A stretch of 64,000 bases of DNA from Methanolapillus ohkumae (GCF_032594355.1 NZ_CP131061.1:992001-1056000); one strand, 5' to 3'. Shown: positions 41,446-50,770, numbered from the stretch's first letter. Numbers and translations: made by a program. Notes: generated by a model not told the origin, from the sequence alone.

Positions 41446-42363
41446 TTATTTAGACCCGGGAGGTGAGCCGGCATTTGTTCCAGCCGTTCCTTGTATTCCC
41501 GGACCGCCGTATTTTCTCATTAATATCGCAACCGGCAAGGCGAATATCAATATGATGACAATGTAAGTCATCAAATATGGCGTTAAGTTGTAGCTTGCGA
41601 AAAACGTTGCCGAAAGGGATAAAGTGACACCGAAATTTTTCGCGATCGTTACCATGGAAACTGTTTTCTTTTCGAGTTTGTTTCCCAAAGTCAAAAAACC
41701 GGCCAGGAAATTCAAAAGCAGAATCAAGAAGAAAATGAAGGCGACAAAAAGACCGACATCGATAATGTTGCTGATATTGGGAACCAAGTACGAAAGAATC
41801 ACACCGACCAATCCCAAATTGGACAAAACCAAGAGAGGTTTTTTGAGTTTATCCGCCCATGCCGGCTTTGTGCCACGGAGAAGAAGGCCAAGTCCCATCG
41901 GAATTAAAACAAGAACGATCAAATTCGCGATGATGGATATGGAATCAATTTGGACGTCTCCCGGCAAAAAGATGTGGGATGTAAACGGAACAATGAATAC
42001 AACCGCAATGGACAAAACCGCCAAAAGCGCAATTGACATCGGCTCGTCTCCATGCGCCAATTGGACATTTTTCGGACCACCGGATGCCCCCGCAATTAAA
42101 TTAATTAAAATGGCTGTCAACGCCACCGCAGGATAGACTTCCCCCAAGGAGGTTTGAAAAATTTGTGTAATCGCCACCGCAAAAAGTGGGCTTAATACCA
42201 AATTGATGACAAGAGCGGACAGCAAAACTTTCGGCATTTTAAACGATTTTGAAATATCTTGAAGGGTCATGGTGGTTCCCATTTCAATCATCGTCGCGTA
42301 AATGAACAAAATCAGTAAATACGGTTGAACGGATACCAAAAAGGCATTTATTTGGTCAATCAA
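41446..42363 (-). CDS. Bile acid:sodium symporter (SBF/BASS) family transporter
   Basis: About 305 residues with nine or ten hydrophobic helices. It has the family patterns NLVLSPLFAVAITQIF, AGASGGPKNVQLAHGD and AKNFGVTLSLSATFF, the last resembling the second conserved half of SBF transporters. The substrate is unknown; sodium-coupled uptake of an organic anion is typical. The start is a TTG at 42363 with GGAGA upstream. It lies downstream of azlD on the same strand. Confidence 0.8.
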   Translation of the reverse strand: MIDQINAFLVSVQPYLLILFIYATMIEMGTTMTLQDISKSFKMPKVLLSALVINLVLSPLFAVAITQIFQTSLGEVYPAVALTAILINLIAGASGGPKNVQLAHGDEPMSIALLAVLSIAVVFIVPFTSHIFLPGDVQIDSISIIANLIVLVLIPMGLGLLLRGTKPAWADKLKKPLLVLSNLGLVGVILSYLVPNISNIIDVGLFVAFIFFLILLLNFLAGFLTLGNKLEKKTVSMVTIAKNFGVTLSLSATFFASYNLTPYLMTYIVIILIFALPVAILMRKYGGPGIQGTAGTNAGSPPGSK

Positions 42364-42452
42364 TTGAAAAATCTCCTTTCTTTAATTTATCAAATTTAAT
42401 GAATCTTACAAAAAATACAATAACAAATTTACAAAAAATACAATACAAAATA

Positions 42453-42803
42453 TTAAGCCGTAGAACCGGTGACGGAGGGCAAAAAGAATTCAATCACAAA
42501 AACAGCAACAACGCTGATGATGATGATGTAAACCATTTTGACTTTCATCAAGGATAATAAAAACGCGATTCCGCCGCCAATTACAGCTGAAACCGGACTG
42601 CTTGTCGCTTGAAAGATTTTTGGAAATGTCAGCACACCTAAAATTCCGTAAGGGACGAGCTTGAAAAAATTTTCCCAATAGCCGGTAATTTTAATATTGC
42701 GCATCGCAAAAAGCGGAACGACACGCGGAATAAAAGTAGCGATACTCATTGCGATAATCAGCAAAATCAAATAATTGACGTTTCCCAAGCTGTATGGAAG
42801 CAT
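42453..42803 (-). CDS. azlD: AzlD-type branched-chain amino acid transport protein
   Basis: A 116-residue protein with four hydrophobic helices; the starting block LIIAMSIATFIPRVVPLFA is characteristic of AzlD. It works with AzlC as an exporter of branched-chain amino acids or analogues. Only three bases separate its ATG from the azlC stop, so the two are coupled. Confidence 0.9.
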   Translation of the reverse strand: MLPYSLGNVNYLILLIIAMSIATFIPRVVPLFAMRNIKITGYWENFFKLVPYGILGVLTFPKIFQATSSPVSAVIGGGIAFLLSLMKVKMVYIIIISVVAVFVIEFFLPSVTGSTA

Positions 42804-42806
42804 GAA

Positions 42807-43691
42807 TCAACGTTCCTCCTCGTTTGTTGAAGTTGCGGATGACAAAGAAGAGGCGGACGTGCTTTGCCCTTCCAAAAAAACCGGAATTGCCGGCGGATTT
42901 TTGGATTTATTCTTTTTCTCTTTTCTCTCGTTCCAAGTCAGATAATACGCACCGGACGCGGCACAAATCACCGGAATAATAATAAAATCGAAGGATTCCG
43001 GCAAAGCATTTAAAATCGGAATGTCCGCAACAAATGTATTGATGATAGCGGCGGCCGCGAAAATGAGAAGCACCATTTTGAGTTTGAGCATTTCCTCGCC
43101 GGTCAGCACCAAATACAAAGCATAAATCGCAATTCCAAGCGCGCTGAGAACGGAAGCCGGAATAAATCCGCCAAATAACGCGCCGATAAAAGTCGCTAAA
43201 ATCCACAAAAGATAAGAAACCCCTTCAAGCCCCAGCGCATAATAACCCTGGATTTTGGAATCCCGGGCGGAGAGAAGTCCAAATGTCTGGTCGGTAATCC
43301 CAAATCCCAATGCGGCCCGCATTTTGGAGGAAATATCAGCGTCCATTTTTTCTTCCGCAGTCGCGCTGGTCAAAAGTCCTTTGATGTTGATAAAAAAAGT
43401 AGTTATCGCAATTTGAATTCCACTAGACCCTGCTTGAATCATGTCTAAAGAATTGAATTGGGCCGCTGCCGAATAAACCAAAACGGACATCAGAAGCGTT
43501 GCCCACAGCGGCAAAGGTTCGCTTCCGGTCACGGACAAAACGCCAAAACTGAGCGCAATTGGAACGCTGCCGATTGCAATATTCATGCCATCTTTGGCGC
43601 CGGCAATCATCAGGTCTTTTTTCCCTTCCGGAAGAGAAGAAAAATGAGGCAAACGATGTTTTTGTCCGGGATGGGAAGAATCAGTGGTCAA
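42807..43691 (-). CDS. azlC: AzlC-type branched-chain amino acid permease
   Basis: A 294-residue membrane protein with the AzlC block GMNIAIGSVPIALSFGVLSV, AAQFNSLDMIQAG and GFGITDQTFGLLSARDS, and about seven helices. The C-terminal tail is long and Ser-rich. With azlD it forms a two-gene exporter. The start is a TTG at 43691 with AGAGGA upstream. Upstream DNA has many TATA-like words (43740-43790). Confidence 0.9.
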   Translation of the reverse strand: MTTDSSHPGQKHRLPHFSSLPEGKKDLMIAGAKDGMNIAIGSVPIALSFGVLSVTGSEPLPLWATLLMSVLVYSAAAQFNSLDMIQAGSSGIQIAITTFFINIKGLLTSATAEEKMDADISSKMRAALGFGITDQTFGLLSARDSKIQGYYALGLEGVSYLLWILATFIGALFGGFIPASVLSALGIAIYALYLVLTGEEMLKLKMVLLIFAAAAIINTFVADIPILNALPESFDFIIIPVICAASGAYYLTWNERKEKKNKSKNPPAIPVFLEGQSTSASSLSSATSTNEEER

Positions 43692-44089
43692 AAAAACAGT
43701 CCTCTCTCTAGTTTGATCTGTTGAACCGTTTTTCCAATACGTATATTATAATTTGTATAATAATATATATTAAAATTATATATAATTTTCGTTAAAGCAA
43801 AAAAAGTTTCCATTTTTGGATTTTTCTAATCAAATCCTCAAGAATTGTCATCATCATTCTTTTTAAATGGCAACTTTTTTAAATGAGATACTCTATTTCA
43901 TAAACAAATGGTTTTACAATCCTGCGAATCATCTTGGACAATTTCAATATGTAACGGCAGTATTTTGTAGGAACACAATCAGAATGAGTTTTGAATTTGT
44001 TTTATAAATTCATTTATAATTCCATAAATCGTTTAAATGATTATTATTTTAATTATATTTTTGAATAAAAATGTATTTGGGTATTATCC
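43692..44089. other. Divergent AT-rich promoter region
   Basis: About 398 bases between azlC and the FKBP gene. TATA-like words are dense at 43738-43785. I see no gene, RNA or clear repeat. Confidence 0.5.
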
Positions 44090-44638
44090 ATGGCAAAAAA
44101 AGTAAATCCAGCAATGTATATCGCCGGCGGTTTTTTCCTCCTTCTTTTCATTTTTGGGGTCATTGCGGTTGTCTTATATCCGACGCCGTACACGGTTGAG
44201 TCCCATGTCGAACTTGGAGACACCGTCGCTGTTGAGTATGTCGGAACATTCGACAACGGAACCGTTTTTGACTCCAACGAAGGAAAGCTTCCATTGGTTT
44301 TCACAGTCGGCGAACATGAAGTAGTCAAAGGTTTTGAAGATGCCGTTCTTGGAATGACGGTCGGGGAAACAAAAGAAGTCCGGATTGCGCCCGAAGACGC
44401 TTACCCGTATAATGAAGATGCTGTGGTGTCTTACAAAAGATCCGATGTGATTGAAATGCTCGGATCCGTTCCCGAAGTCGGCGCACAAGTCCGGGCCGGA
44501 ATCTATTCCGGTGTTGTGACATCTGTCAATGATACAACCGTCGTTGTCGACTTTAATCCGCCGGTTGCCGGTCAATACTTGAATTTTAAGATCACTGTGC
44601 TTGAAATCAAAGAAGACGAGTCGTTGGAACACAGTTAA
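44090..44638 (+). CDS. Membrane-anchored FKBP-type peptidyl-prolyl isomerase
   Basis: 182 residues. One N-terminal hydrophobic helix (about residues 8-30) anchors an outward-facing FKBP domain: VELGDTVAVEYVGTFDNGTV, FTVGEHEVVKGFEDAVLGM and the VRIAPEDAYPYNEDA loop with an inserted flap as in SlyD-like archaeal FKBPs. It helps folding of exported proteins at prolyl bonds. There is no His-rich metal tail. A strong terminator follows the stop. Confidence 0.92.
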   Translation: MAKKVNPAMYIAGGFFLLLFIFGVIAVVLYPTPYTVESHVELGDTVAVEYVGTFDNGTVFDSNEGKLPLVFTVGEHEVVKGFEDAVLGMTVGETKEVRIAPEDAYPYNEDAVVSYKRSDVIEMLGSVPEVGAQVRAGIYSGVVTSVNDTTVVVDFNPPVAGQYLNFKITVLEIKEDESLEHS

Positions 44639-44669
44639 AACTACAAATAAAAATAACAAAAATAAAATG

Positions 44670-44705
44670 GGCAAAGCCGGAAATATCCCGGCTTTGCCTT
44701 TTTTT
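44670..44705 (+). terminator. Terminator of the FKBP gene
   Basis: GGCAAAGCCGGGAAATATCC type hairpin (GGCAAAGCCGG with CCGGCTTTGCC) followed by seven T, 30 bases after the stop. Confidence 0.85.
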
Positions 44706-44797
44706 ATTCATATCGGCTGGTTTTGTTTTTGGTTGGTTTTGTTTTTGGTTGGTTTTGTTTTTGGTTGATTTTGTTTTTGGTTGATTTTGTTTTATTT

Positions 44798-44855
44798 CGC
44801 GATGGCCTGCACGCACGTTGTGGCAATCAATTTTTAAAAAACAGATAAACCGGAC
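44798..44855 (+). repeat. Copy of dispersed GCGCGTTATGGCA-type element, with GGTTTTGTTTTT array
   Basis: GCGATGGCCTGCACGCACGT then TGTGGCAATCAATTTTTAAA and an end in ATAAACCGGAC. It is preceded (44715-44790) by five units of TTTTGGTTGGTTTTGT, just as other copies are preceded by short tandem arrays. Confidence 0.7.
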
Positions 44856-44879
44856 AAACGATTTGTTTTTTGGATTTAA

Positions 44880-45317
44880 TCAATCTTTGAAACACCTTTT
44901 TTGCAAAATTTCCGCAATGATTTTTCGGCTGCTGTACATATCTTCTTCCGAGCCCGTATCTGCTTTTAAAAGGCGGACAATTTTCGGATGAAAACCTCGC
45001 GCGTTTAAATCTTTTTTCAAATTTTCCTCATCGATTTGCTGGTTAAATCCCAAAACAATGATATCCGGCTGAATAATATGAAGCGGTTCAAAATAGTCCG
45101 TCAGGCTTCCAAGAACCGCGCAATCCACCGGTTTTAAAGATTGAACCATCAAAAGACGTTGGTTTTCAGGAATAATCGGCTTTGGCTTGTTGGCAATATT
45201 GACATCCCGCCCGATAATGACATAAAGTTCGTCTCCCAAAGACTTGGCTTGCTCCAAAAAAGAGAGATGCCCCGGATGCAAAATATCAAAAGTTCCGGTA
45301 GCTAAAACGCGTGTCAA
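44880..45317 (-). CDS. ribL: FAD synthetase RibL (archaeal cytidylyltransferase-like)
   Basis: About 145 residues. From the TTG at 45317 (GGAGG seven bases upstream) it starts TRVLATGTFDILHPGHLSF, holding the HxGH nucleotidyltransferase motif, followed by IPENQRLLMVQSLKPVD and the C-terminal SSRKIIAEI. This matches RibL, which makes FAD from FMN in archaea using ATP or CTP. The longer open frame to 45347 lies before the ribosome site and is rejected. Confidence 0.88.
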   Translation of the reverse strand: MTRVLATGTFDILHPGHLSFLEQAKSLGDELYVIIGRDVNIANKPKPIIPENQRLLMVQSLKPVDCAVLGSLTDYFEPLHIIQPDIIVLGFNQQIDEENLKKDLNARGFHPKIVRLLKADTGSEEDMYSSRKIIAEILQKRCFKD

Positions 45318-45357
45318 TTGCAATCCTCCAAAAGTCTCAAAAATCAAAAATTAAGAA

Positions 45358-46086
45358 TTAAATACCTGAATCGTCATCGGAAAATGGAAGAATCAGCGAA
45401 AGCGTTGTTTTTTCCGGCGTGGTTTCTTTTAAAACCAAATCTCCGCCGTACCGGAGCGCCATCACTTTTGACAGATACAATCCGAGACCAAAACCGGTGC
45501 TTTCCGGACCTTTGACGCCGGGATAAAAAAGAGAACTATGAATCGACTCCGGAATTGGGTCGCCGTAATTTGTCACATCAATCCGGCATTTTCGGATGCT
45601 GCCGTCAACGGATTGTGAAATCGAAATCTGAACCGGTTCATTAACATTTCCGTAAAGGGAAACATTGGAAAATAAAAATTCAAATATGGCCGGCAAATTC
45701 CGGTCTCCTAAAACAACGCCGTCTTCTCCCTCAATAGAAAAAGACAAATTCGGAAACTTAAAAACTGCCTTTTCAATGGCGTTTAACAAAGAACAGGGAA
45801 CCGGAACAATTTCGCGGTAAAGATAACGCTCCACCTCTTTAAACCGGGATAAATAATCCAAGCTTTTGTAAGAAGCTTCCGCAATTTTATCTAAGTATTT
45901 TTCATCATTTTTCATATGATATAATTCAAGAGACATCAAAATAACACTGAAATAATTTTGCAAATCATGGCGCAAAAGACCGAAAACTTCAATTCCCGTT
46001 TCGGAATAATCCGGCGGACTAGCTTGAGCTGTTTCGCTTATCAGAGAAGAAGGCTCACAGTTGGATGTTCTTGAATTTTCAGGCAT
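45358..46086 (-). CDS. Soluble sensor histidine kinase without input domain
   Basis: 242 residues: a short polar N-terminus, a phosphoacceptor helix with LRHDLQNYFSVILMSLELY (likely His in the RHDLQN motif), and an ATP-binding domain with FGLGLYLSKVMALRYGGDL. The N-box reads FLFSNVSLYG, a weak form of the usual NLLxNA. No membrane helix, PAS or response-regulator domain is present, and no regulator gene is near. AGGTTGATCCC before the ATG supports the start. It lies upstream of ribL on the same strand. Confidence 0.8.
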   Translation of the reverse strand: MPENSRTSNCEPSSLISETAQASPPDYSETGIEVFGLLRHDLQNYFSVILMSLELYHMKNDEKYLDKIAEASYKSLDYLSRFKEVERYLYREIVPVPCSLLNAIEKAVFKFPNLSFSIEGEDGVVLGDRNLPAIFEFLFSNVSLYGNVNEPVQISISQSVDGSIRKCRIDVTNYGDPIPESIHSSLFYPGVKGPESTGFGLGLYLSKVMALRYGGDLVLKETTPEKTTLSLILPFSDDDSGI

Positions 46087-46703
46087 GGGATCAACCTATG
46101 AAAATTATAGTTAATAAATAAATATATTTCGTTGAAAGAAAGTAAATTTTTTGTTTCTTTACATTTAGACGAAATATGAAACGAAATTTTAATTCCCAAT
46201 CCGGTTAAATGACTTTATAATATTCATTATTTAAAAATGATTCATTGTTTAAAAATGATATGCTTCATCATTATTTAAAAATGATATGCTTCACAAATGT
46301 ATTTTTTAAATAAATTTCAGAATTTTAAAGTTTGAATTATTGAAATATAACTATAAGTAATAATCAATAACCAAATTTATATAGAATAATAACATTTCAG
46401 ATAAAATCCGGCTGAAATAAACGATGGTCAAATTCACAATGCTTAAATGAGTTCATTCCCTAGGAATGAATTAAAGAAAATTGAAATATTAAAATTGAAA
46501 AATGAACAATAATCGAAAAAAATAAAAAACCAAAAATAATTTAACAAAATAAAAAACCAAAAATAATTTAACAAAACAAAAAAATAAAAATAATTAAACA
46601 AATAAAAAATAAAAATAATTAAACAGAATAAAAGATTAAAAAATTAAAACAAATCAAAACGAAAAATAAAAAACGAAAAATCATATTGGGAGAATCAAAA
46701 CTA
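46087..46703. other. Long AT-rich leader and promoter region of the homocysteine pair
   Basis: 617 bases. It includes direct repeats of TTATTTAAAAATGATATGCT (46220-46300), a TATA box at 46376, a hairpin TTCATTCCCTAGGAATGAA (46452-46470) and AT-only repeats of AAAAATAATTAAACAAA (46530-46630). The distance from TATA to start implies a leader of about 300 bases. Confidence 0.55.
46376..46383 (+). promoter_or_regulatory. TATA box upstream of the homocysteine operon
   Basis: AAATTTATATAG, the only clear promoter in this gap on this strand, about 320 bases before the ATG at 46704. Confidence 0.45.
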
Positions 46704-48209
46704 ATGGTTAAAACTATTGCTGAAATTAATCAAAAAATCGCTGCCGGGAATGTTTGTGTTGTGACGGCGGAGGAAATGTCGGACATTGTTGACGACATTG
46801 GCGCAGAAAAAGCGGCTAAAGAAGTGGATGTGGTCACCACCGGAACCTTTGGCGCCATGTGTTCCTCGGGAGTTTTTTTCAACTTCGGGCACTCCGAAAC
46901 ACCGATTAAAATCACCAAGATGTTTATGAACGATGTCGAAGCGTACGCCGGCGTGGCGGCGGTTGACGCGTACTTGGGAGCGACACAATTCTCTGAAAAA
47001 GAAGGATTAAAATACGGCGGCGCTCACGTTATTGAGGATTTGATTGCGGGAAAAGAAGTTACCATTTCAGCATATTCATACGGCACCGATTGTTATCCGA
47101 AAAAAGAATTAACGACAACCGTAACACTGAACGATTTGAATCAAGCCATCATGCTCAATCCAAGAAACGCTTACCAGCGGTATGACGCGGCGACAAACGG
47201 CTCGAAAAAGATTCTGCACACATATATGGGCGAACTTTTGCCGGACTTCAAAAACGTAACTTACTCCGGCGCCGGCATTTTGTCTCCGATTTCCAACGAC
47301 CCGAACTACCGGACCATTGGCGCCGGCACCAAAATATTCCTCGGCGGTGCGCAAGGAATGATTGTCGGAGAAGGAACGCAATGCTCTACCGGTGGCGGTT
47401 ACGCAACGTTGATGACCACCGGAAATCTCAAACACATGAAAAAAGAATACTTAAACGCCGCTTCATTTAACGGGTACGGTATTTCCTTGTATTTGGGACT
47501 TGGAATTCCAATTCCGATATTAGACGCCGACATGGCCAAATCCACGGCGGTCCGCGATGCCGATATTTCCGTCGGCATTAAAGATTATTCCATAGGAAGG
47601 CGCGACCGTCCGGTTTTAAGAACGGCAACTTACGAGGAACTCAAATCCGGAAGCATCGAACTCAACGGAAAGACTGTCCCGACGTCCCCCCTTTCTGTTT
47701 TTAAAACGGCAAGAAAAGTGGCGGAGGAACTGAAAAATTGGATTGCGAAAGGAACATTCACGCTCAGCGAACCGGTATTACCATTGCCGGCCGGGCAAAG
47801 TACGAAACCAATGAAGGAAACAAACAAAATCCCGCTTGTCAAGGACATCTTGGGAGATACACGCCTCGTATCAGTTGAAAAAAATCAAACGGTGGTGGAC
47901 GCCGCCAAAATCATGCGGCAAAACGAGCGAAATCATCTGCCGGTCGTTTCCGATAAAAAATTGGCTGGAATTATCACCTCCTGGGACATTTCAAAAGCGG
48001 TCTCGGAAAATCATTTGGGAACAATTGAGGCATGTATGACCAAAAATGTGATCACGTGCAGCCTGAATGAGCCGGCCGATGTTGCCGCCAAAAGAATGGC
48101 GGAATATCATATTTCCGCAATGCCTGTGATTGATGAAAACAGAAATGTCATCGGAATTATTACCAGCGAACATATCAGCAAATTATTCACCCGGGGGAAA
48201 TACGAATGA
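46704..48209 (+). CDS. L-aspartate semialdehyde sulfurtransferase (homocysteine synthesis, DUF39 plus CBS pair)
   Basis: About 501 residues. The first 370 residues are the DUF39/HcyBio domain (VTTGTFGAMCSSGVFFNFGH, GGAHVIEDLIAGKEV, GGAQGMIVGEGTQCSTGGGY) and the rest is a pair of CBS domains (VDAAKIMRQNERNHLPVV, DVAAKRMAEYHISAMPVI). It is the homologue of MA1821 of Methanosarcina acetivorans, which with its partner turns aspartate semialdehyde and sulfide into homocysteine. Conserved cysteines are in AMCSSG and GTQCSTG. GGGAG lies before the ATG at 46704. Its stop overlaps the next ATG. Confidence 0.92.
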   Translation: MVKTIAEINQKIAAGNVCVVTAEEMSDIVDDIGAEKAAKEVDVVTTGTFGAMCSSGVFFNFGHSETPIKITKMFMNDVEAYAGVAAVDAYLGATQFSEKEGLKYGGAHVIEDLIAGKEVTISAYSYGTDCYPKKELTTTVTLNDLNQAIMLNPRNAYQRYDAATNGSKKILHTYMGELLPDFKNVTYSGAGILSPISNDPNYRTIGAGTKIFLGGAQGMIVGEGTQCSTGGGYATLMTTGNLKHMKKEYLNAASFNGYGISLYLGLGIPIPILDADMAKSTAVRDADISVGIKDYSIGRRDRPVLRTATYEELKSGSIELNGKTVPTSPLSVFKTARKVAEELKNWIAKGTFTLSEPVLPLPAGQSTKPMKETNKIPLVKDILGDTRLVSVEKNQTVVDAAKIMRQNERNHLPVVSDKKLAGIITSWDISKAVSENHLGTIEACMTKNVITCSLNEPADVAAKRMAEYHISAMPVIDENRNVIGIITSEHISKLFTRGKYE

Positions 48210-48601
48210 AACTTAAAATCACATTTCCGGAAGAGCGGGTCAGCTCACCGATTTTATCGGAAGTTATCCTCAAAACCGGCGTCTTAGTCAGCATTGTATC
48301 CTCTGTTGTGAATCCCAACGGCGGGGAAATGATTATCGAGGTCATTGACCAAAGTTTTGAGAATATCAAAAAAGAATTGTGCGCCAAGGGCGTCAAAGTC
48401 GTTCCGGTCTATGACCTGATTAAAAGAAAAGAAGATGAATGCGTGGAATGCGGCGGCTGTATTTCGGTTTGCCCGGCCAAAGTCTTTTCATTTGATCCGG
48501 ATTGGAATTTAAAAACGGAAACGGACCGGTGCATTCGGTGCAAACTGTGCATCAGCATGTGTCCGCATCAGGCGCTTTTTATTGAAGGGCAAGAAGTATA
48601 A
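48206..48601 (+). CDS. NIL-domain/4Fe-4S ferredoxin partner in homocysteine synthesis
   Basis: 131 residues: an N-terminal NIL domain (about 1-75) and two ferredoxin-type [4Fe-4S] motifs, CVECGGCISVCPAK and CIRCKLCISMCPHQ. It corresponds to MA1822, the electron-carrier partner of the sulfurtransferase. ATGA overlap with the upstream gene shows coupling. A terminator follows at 48638. Confidence 0.92.
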   Translation: MKLKITFPEERVSSPILSEVILKTGVLVSIVSSVVNPNGGEMIIEVIDQSFENIKKELCAKGVKVVPVYDLIKRKEDECVECGGCISVCPAKVFSFDPDWNLKTETDRCIRCKLCISMCPHQALFIEGQEV

Positions 48602-48637
48602 AGGACAAATGAGTCAAAAAAGATTTTAAAAAATAAA

Positions 48638-48666
48638 AACAGAAATGAGAGACATTTCTGTTTTTT
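48638..48666 (+). terminator. Terminator of the homocysteine operon
   Basis: AACAGAAATG, loop AGAGA, CATTTCTGTT and a T-run, 37 bases past the stop. Confidence 0.8.
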
Positions 48667-48714
48667 ATTATACTATTTTTTTATTATACTGTTTTTTTAA
48701 TATCCATTTTTCAA

Positions 48715-49221
48715 TTAATCAATATTAAATCCGCCGTTCTTTTCGATATGTGCCACAAGACCGCCGTCATTTAAAATTCGGATCATTGCATCCGGGAGCG
48801 GTGAAAAGGTGAGCGTGATTCCATTCGTTAAATCTCGAATGGTTCCGCCGGCCAAATCGACTTCTAACCGGTCACCGTCGCATATTTTATCCGTGTCACA
48901 AATCAGAACCGGAAGTCCGACATTGATTGCATTTCTGTAAAAAATACGGGCAAACGATTTCGCCAAAACCGCGCTCACACCAGCCATTTTAATAATGGTC
49001 GGAGCGTGTTCCCGAGACGAGCCGAGACCGAAATTGTTTCCGGCAACAACGAAATCGCCTTTTTGAACTTTTTTGGCAAATTCCGGATCCGCGTCTTCAA
49101 GAACGTGTTTGGCAAGTTCCGGTAAATTTGTTCTTAAGTGGAAAAGCCGGCCGGGAGCGATATGGTCCGTGCTGATGTCGTCGCCGAATTTGAATGCTTT
49201 TCCTTTGTAAATCGTATCCAT
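48715..49221 (-). CDS. leuD: Isopropylmalate/homoaconitate dehydratase small subunit
   Basis: A 168-residue swivel domain that completes the active site of the large subunit. It has FGDDISTDHIAPGRLFHLRT, NNFGLGSSREHAPTI and AKSFARIFYRNAINVGLP. In methanogens the short loop after the first helix guides substrate choice; here it reads HLRT, close to the YLRT loop known for homoaconitase small subunits rather than the YLVY-type of strict leucine enzymes, so it may serve both pathways. Only one base lies between the large-subunit stop and this ATG. Confidence 0.92.
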   Translation of the reverse strand: MDTIYKGKAFKFGDDISTDHIAPGRLFHLRTNLPELAKHVLEDADPEFAKKVQKGDFVVAGNNFGLGSSREHAPTIIKMAGVSAVLAKSFARIFYRNAINVGLPVLICDTDKICDGDRLEVDLAGGTIRDLTNGITLTFSPLPDAMIRILNDGGLVAHIEKNGGFNID

Positions 49222-49222
49222 T

Positions 49223-50485
49223 TTAAATCACCTTTCTTGGGTCGGTAATGACGCCGTAAATTGCGGTTGCGGCCGCGGTTGCAGGTGAGCCGAGGTAAAT
49301 AAATCCTTCCGTGTTGCCCATCCGTCCTTGGAAATTGCGGTTCTGGGTGGCTAAGCACGCTTCGCCATCAGCGAGGGCACCTTCGTGAACGCCGACACAT
49401 GGTCCGCATCCGGGCGCCATGATAATGGCACCGGCTTTGATAAATGTTTCAATATATCCTTTTTGAACAGCTTCTAAAAACACATCTTTAGATGCCGGAA
49501 CAATAATTAACCGGGTGTCCTGGTGGCGCTTTTTACCGTCCAGAATTTTGGCGGCGATTTCGAGATCGTCAATCCGGCCGTTTGTGCAGGTTCCGATAAA
49601 GACCTGATCGATTTTCGTTCCTTCGATTTCTGTCACGACTGCCGTGTTGTCGACGGTGTGTGGCTTGGAAATTGTCGGCTGGAGTTGGGAGGCGTCAATG
49701 TCGATGACCCGTTCATAAGTGGCCCCTTTGTCGGCTTTGATTTCCAAATATTTGTCGCCGCGGCCATGTTCTTTGAGGTAAGCACGGGTTTTTTCGTCGG
49801 TTTCAAAAAGACCGGCTTTGGCACCGGCTTCCACAGCCATGTTGGCCAGCGTGAACCGTTCGGACATGGTCATGTTTTCAATGGTCGGCCCGCTGAATTC
49901 AAGCGCTTTATAGGTGGCGCCGTCGGCGCCGATGAGGCCGATCAAGTGAAGAATCAAGTCTTTGGCATAAACGCCTTTTTGGAATTTTCCGTTCACGTTG
50001 ACGCGGAACGTTTCAGGAACCCTAAACCATGTTTTTCCAAGAGCGATACCGACCGCAACGTCGGTGGAACCCATTCCGGTTGAAAACGCGCCAAGAGCGC
50101 CCGACGTACAGGTGTGAGAGTCGGCACCGATGAGGACTTCTCCCGGGTTGACATATGTTTCCACGAGTCTTTGGTGGCAGACGCCTTCGCCGGCTTCCGA
50201 GAGCTGAGCGCCGGTCTTTTTAGAGAAGGTCCGAAGGATTTGGTGCGCGTTGGACAAGTCTTTTTGCGGGCTGGGTGCCGCGTGGTCAATAAAAAGAACG
50301 GTTCTTTCCGGGTTCGCCGCTTGAACAAGGTTCATTTTTTCAAGTTGCTGAACCGCGAGCGGTCCGGTTCCGTCCTGAACGGCGGTTACATCAACATTCA
50401 CAAGCGTAATGTCGCCGGCATAGACATCTTTACCGGCGCGTCCGCTAATTATTTTTTCGGCTAAAGTCTGAGGTTTTTTTACCAT
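49223..50485 (-). CDS. leuC: Isopropylmalate/homoaconitate dehydratase large subunit, third copy
   Basis: About 420 residues. The cluster cysteines are in IGTCTNGR and APGCGPCVGVHEG; LIGADSHTCTSGALGAFSTG and ATQNRNFQGRMG are also conserved. It is paired with the small subunit just downstream, so this is the one complete enzyme in the window. GGGAATTACT precedes the ATG at 50485; the in-frame start at 50497 adds four residues. Function is in leucine or coenzyme B synthesis. Confidence 0.93.
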   Translation of the reverse strand: MVKKPQTLAEKIISGRAGKDVYAGDITLVNVDVTAVQDGTGPLAVQQLEKMNLVQAANPERTVLFIDHAAPSPQKDLSNAHQILRTFSKKTGAQLSEAGEGVCHQRLVETYVNPGEVLIGADSHTCTSGALGAFSTGMGSTDVAVGIALGKTWFRVPETFRVNVNGKFQKGVYAKDLILHLIGLIGADGATYKALEFSGPTIENMTMSERFTLANMAVEAGAKAGLFETDEKTRAYLKEHGRGDKYLEIKADKGATYERVIDIDASQLQPTISKPHTVDNTAVVTEIEGTKIDQVFIGTCTNGRIDDLEIAAKILDGKKRHQDTRLIIVPASKDVFLEAVQKGYIETFIKAGAIIMAPGCGPCVGVHEGALADGEACLATQNRNFQGRMGNTEGFIYLGSPATAAATAIYGVITDPRKVI

Positions 50486-50770
50486 AGTAATTCCCAAAAA
50501 TACATTTTTTTAATTTATCAAACAATTCAGAAATCAATCAATGAACAAAATTATGAAATAATATAAATTATATATCCAATCCTCTTTTTTGAGATTTATT
50601 TTTCAAAAAAGTGAAAAGATAAAAATTGTCAAATAACAATGCGTTTACACAACTAATTTTAAATATAAAATATTATTGACAAAAAAACAAGTTTTAAAAA
50701 ATTTCGTATTTAATTTTTGTTCAACATGATTTAAATCATTCATTGAGTTTAACCATTTGAGTTTAACCAT

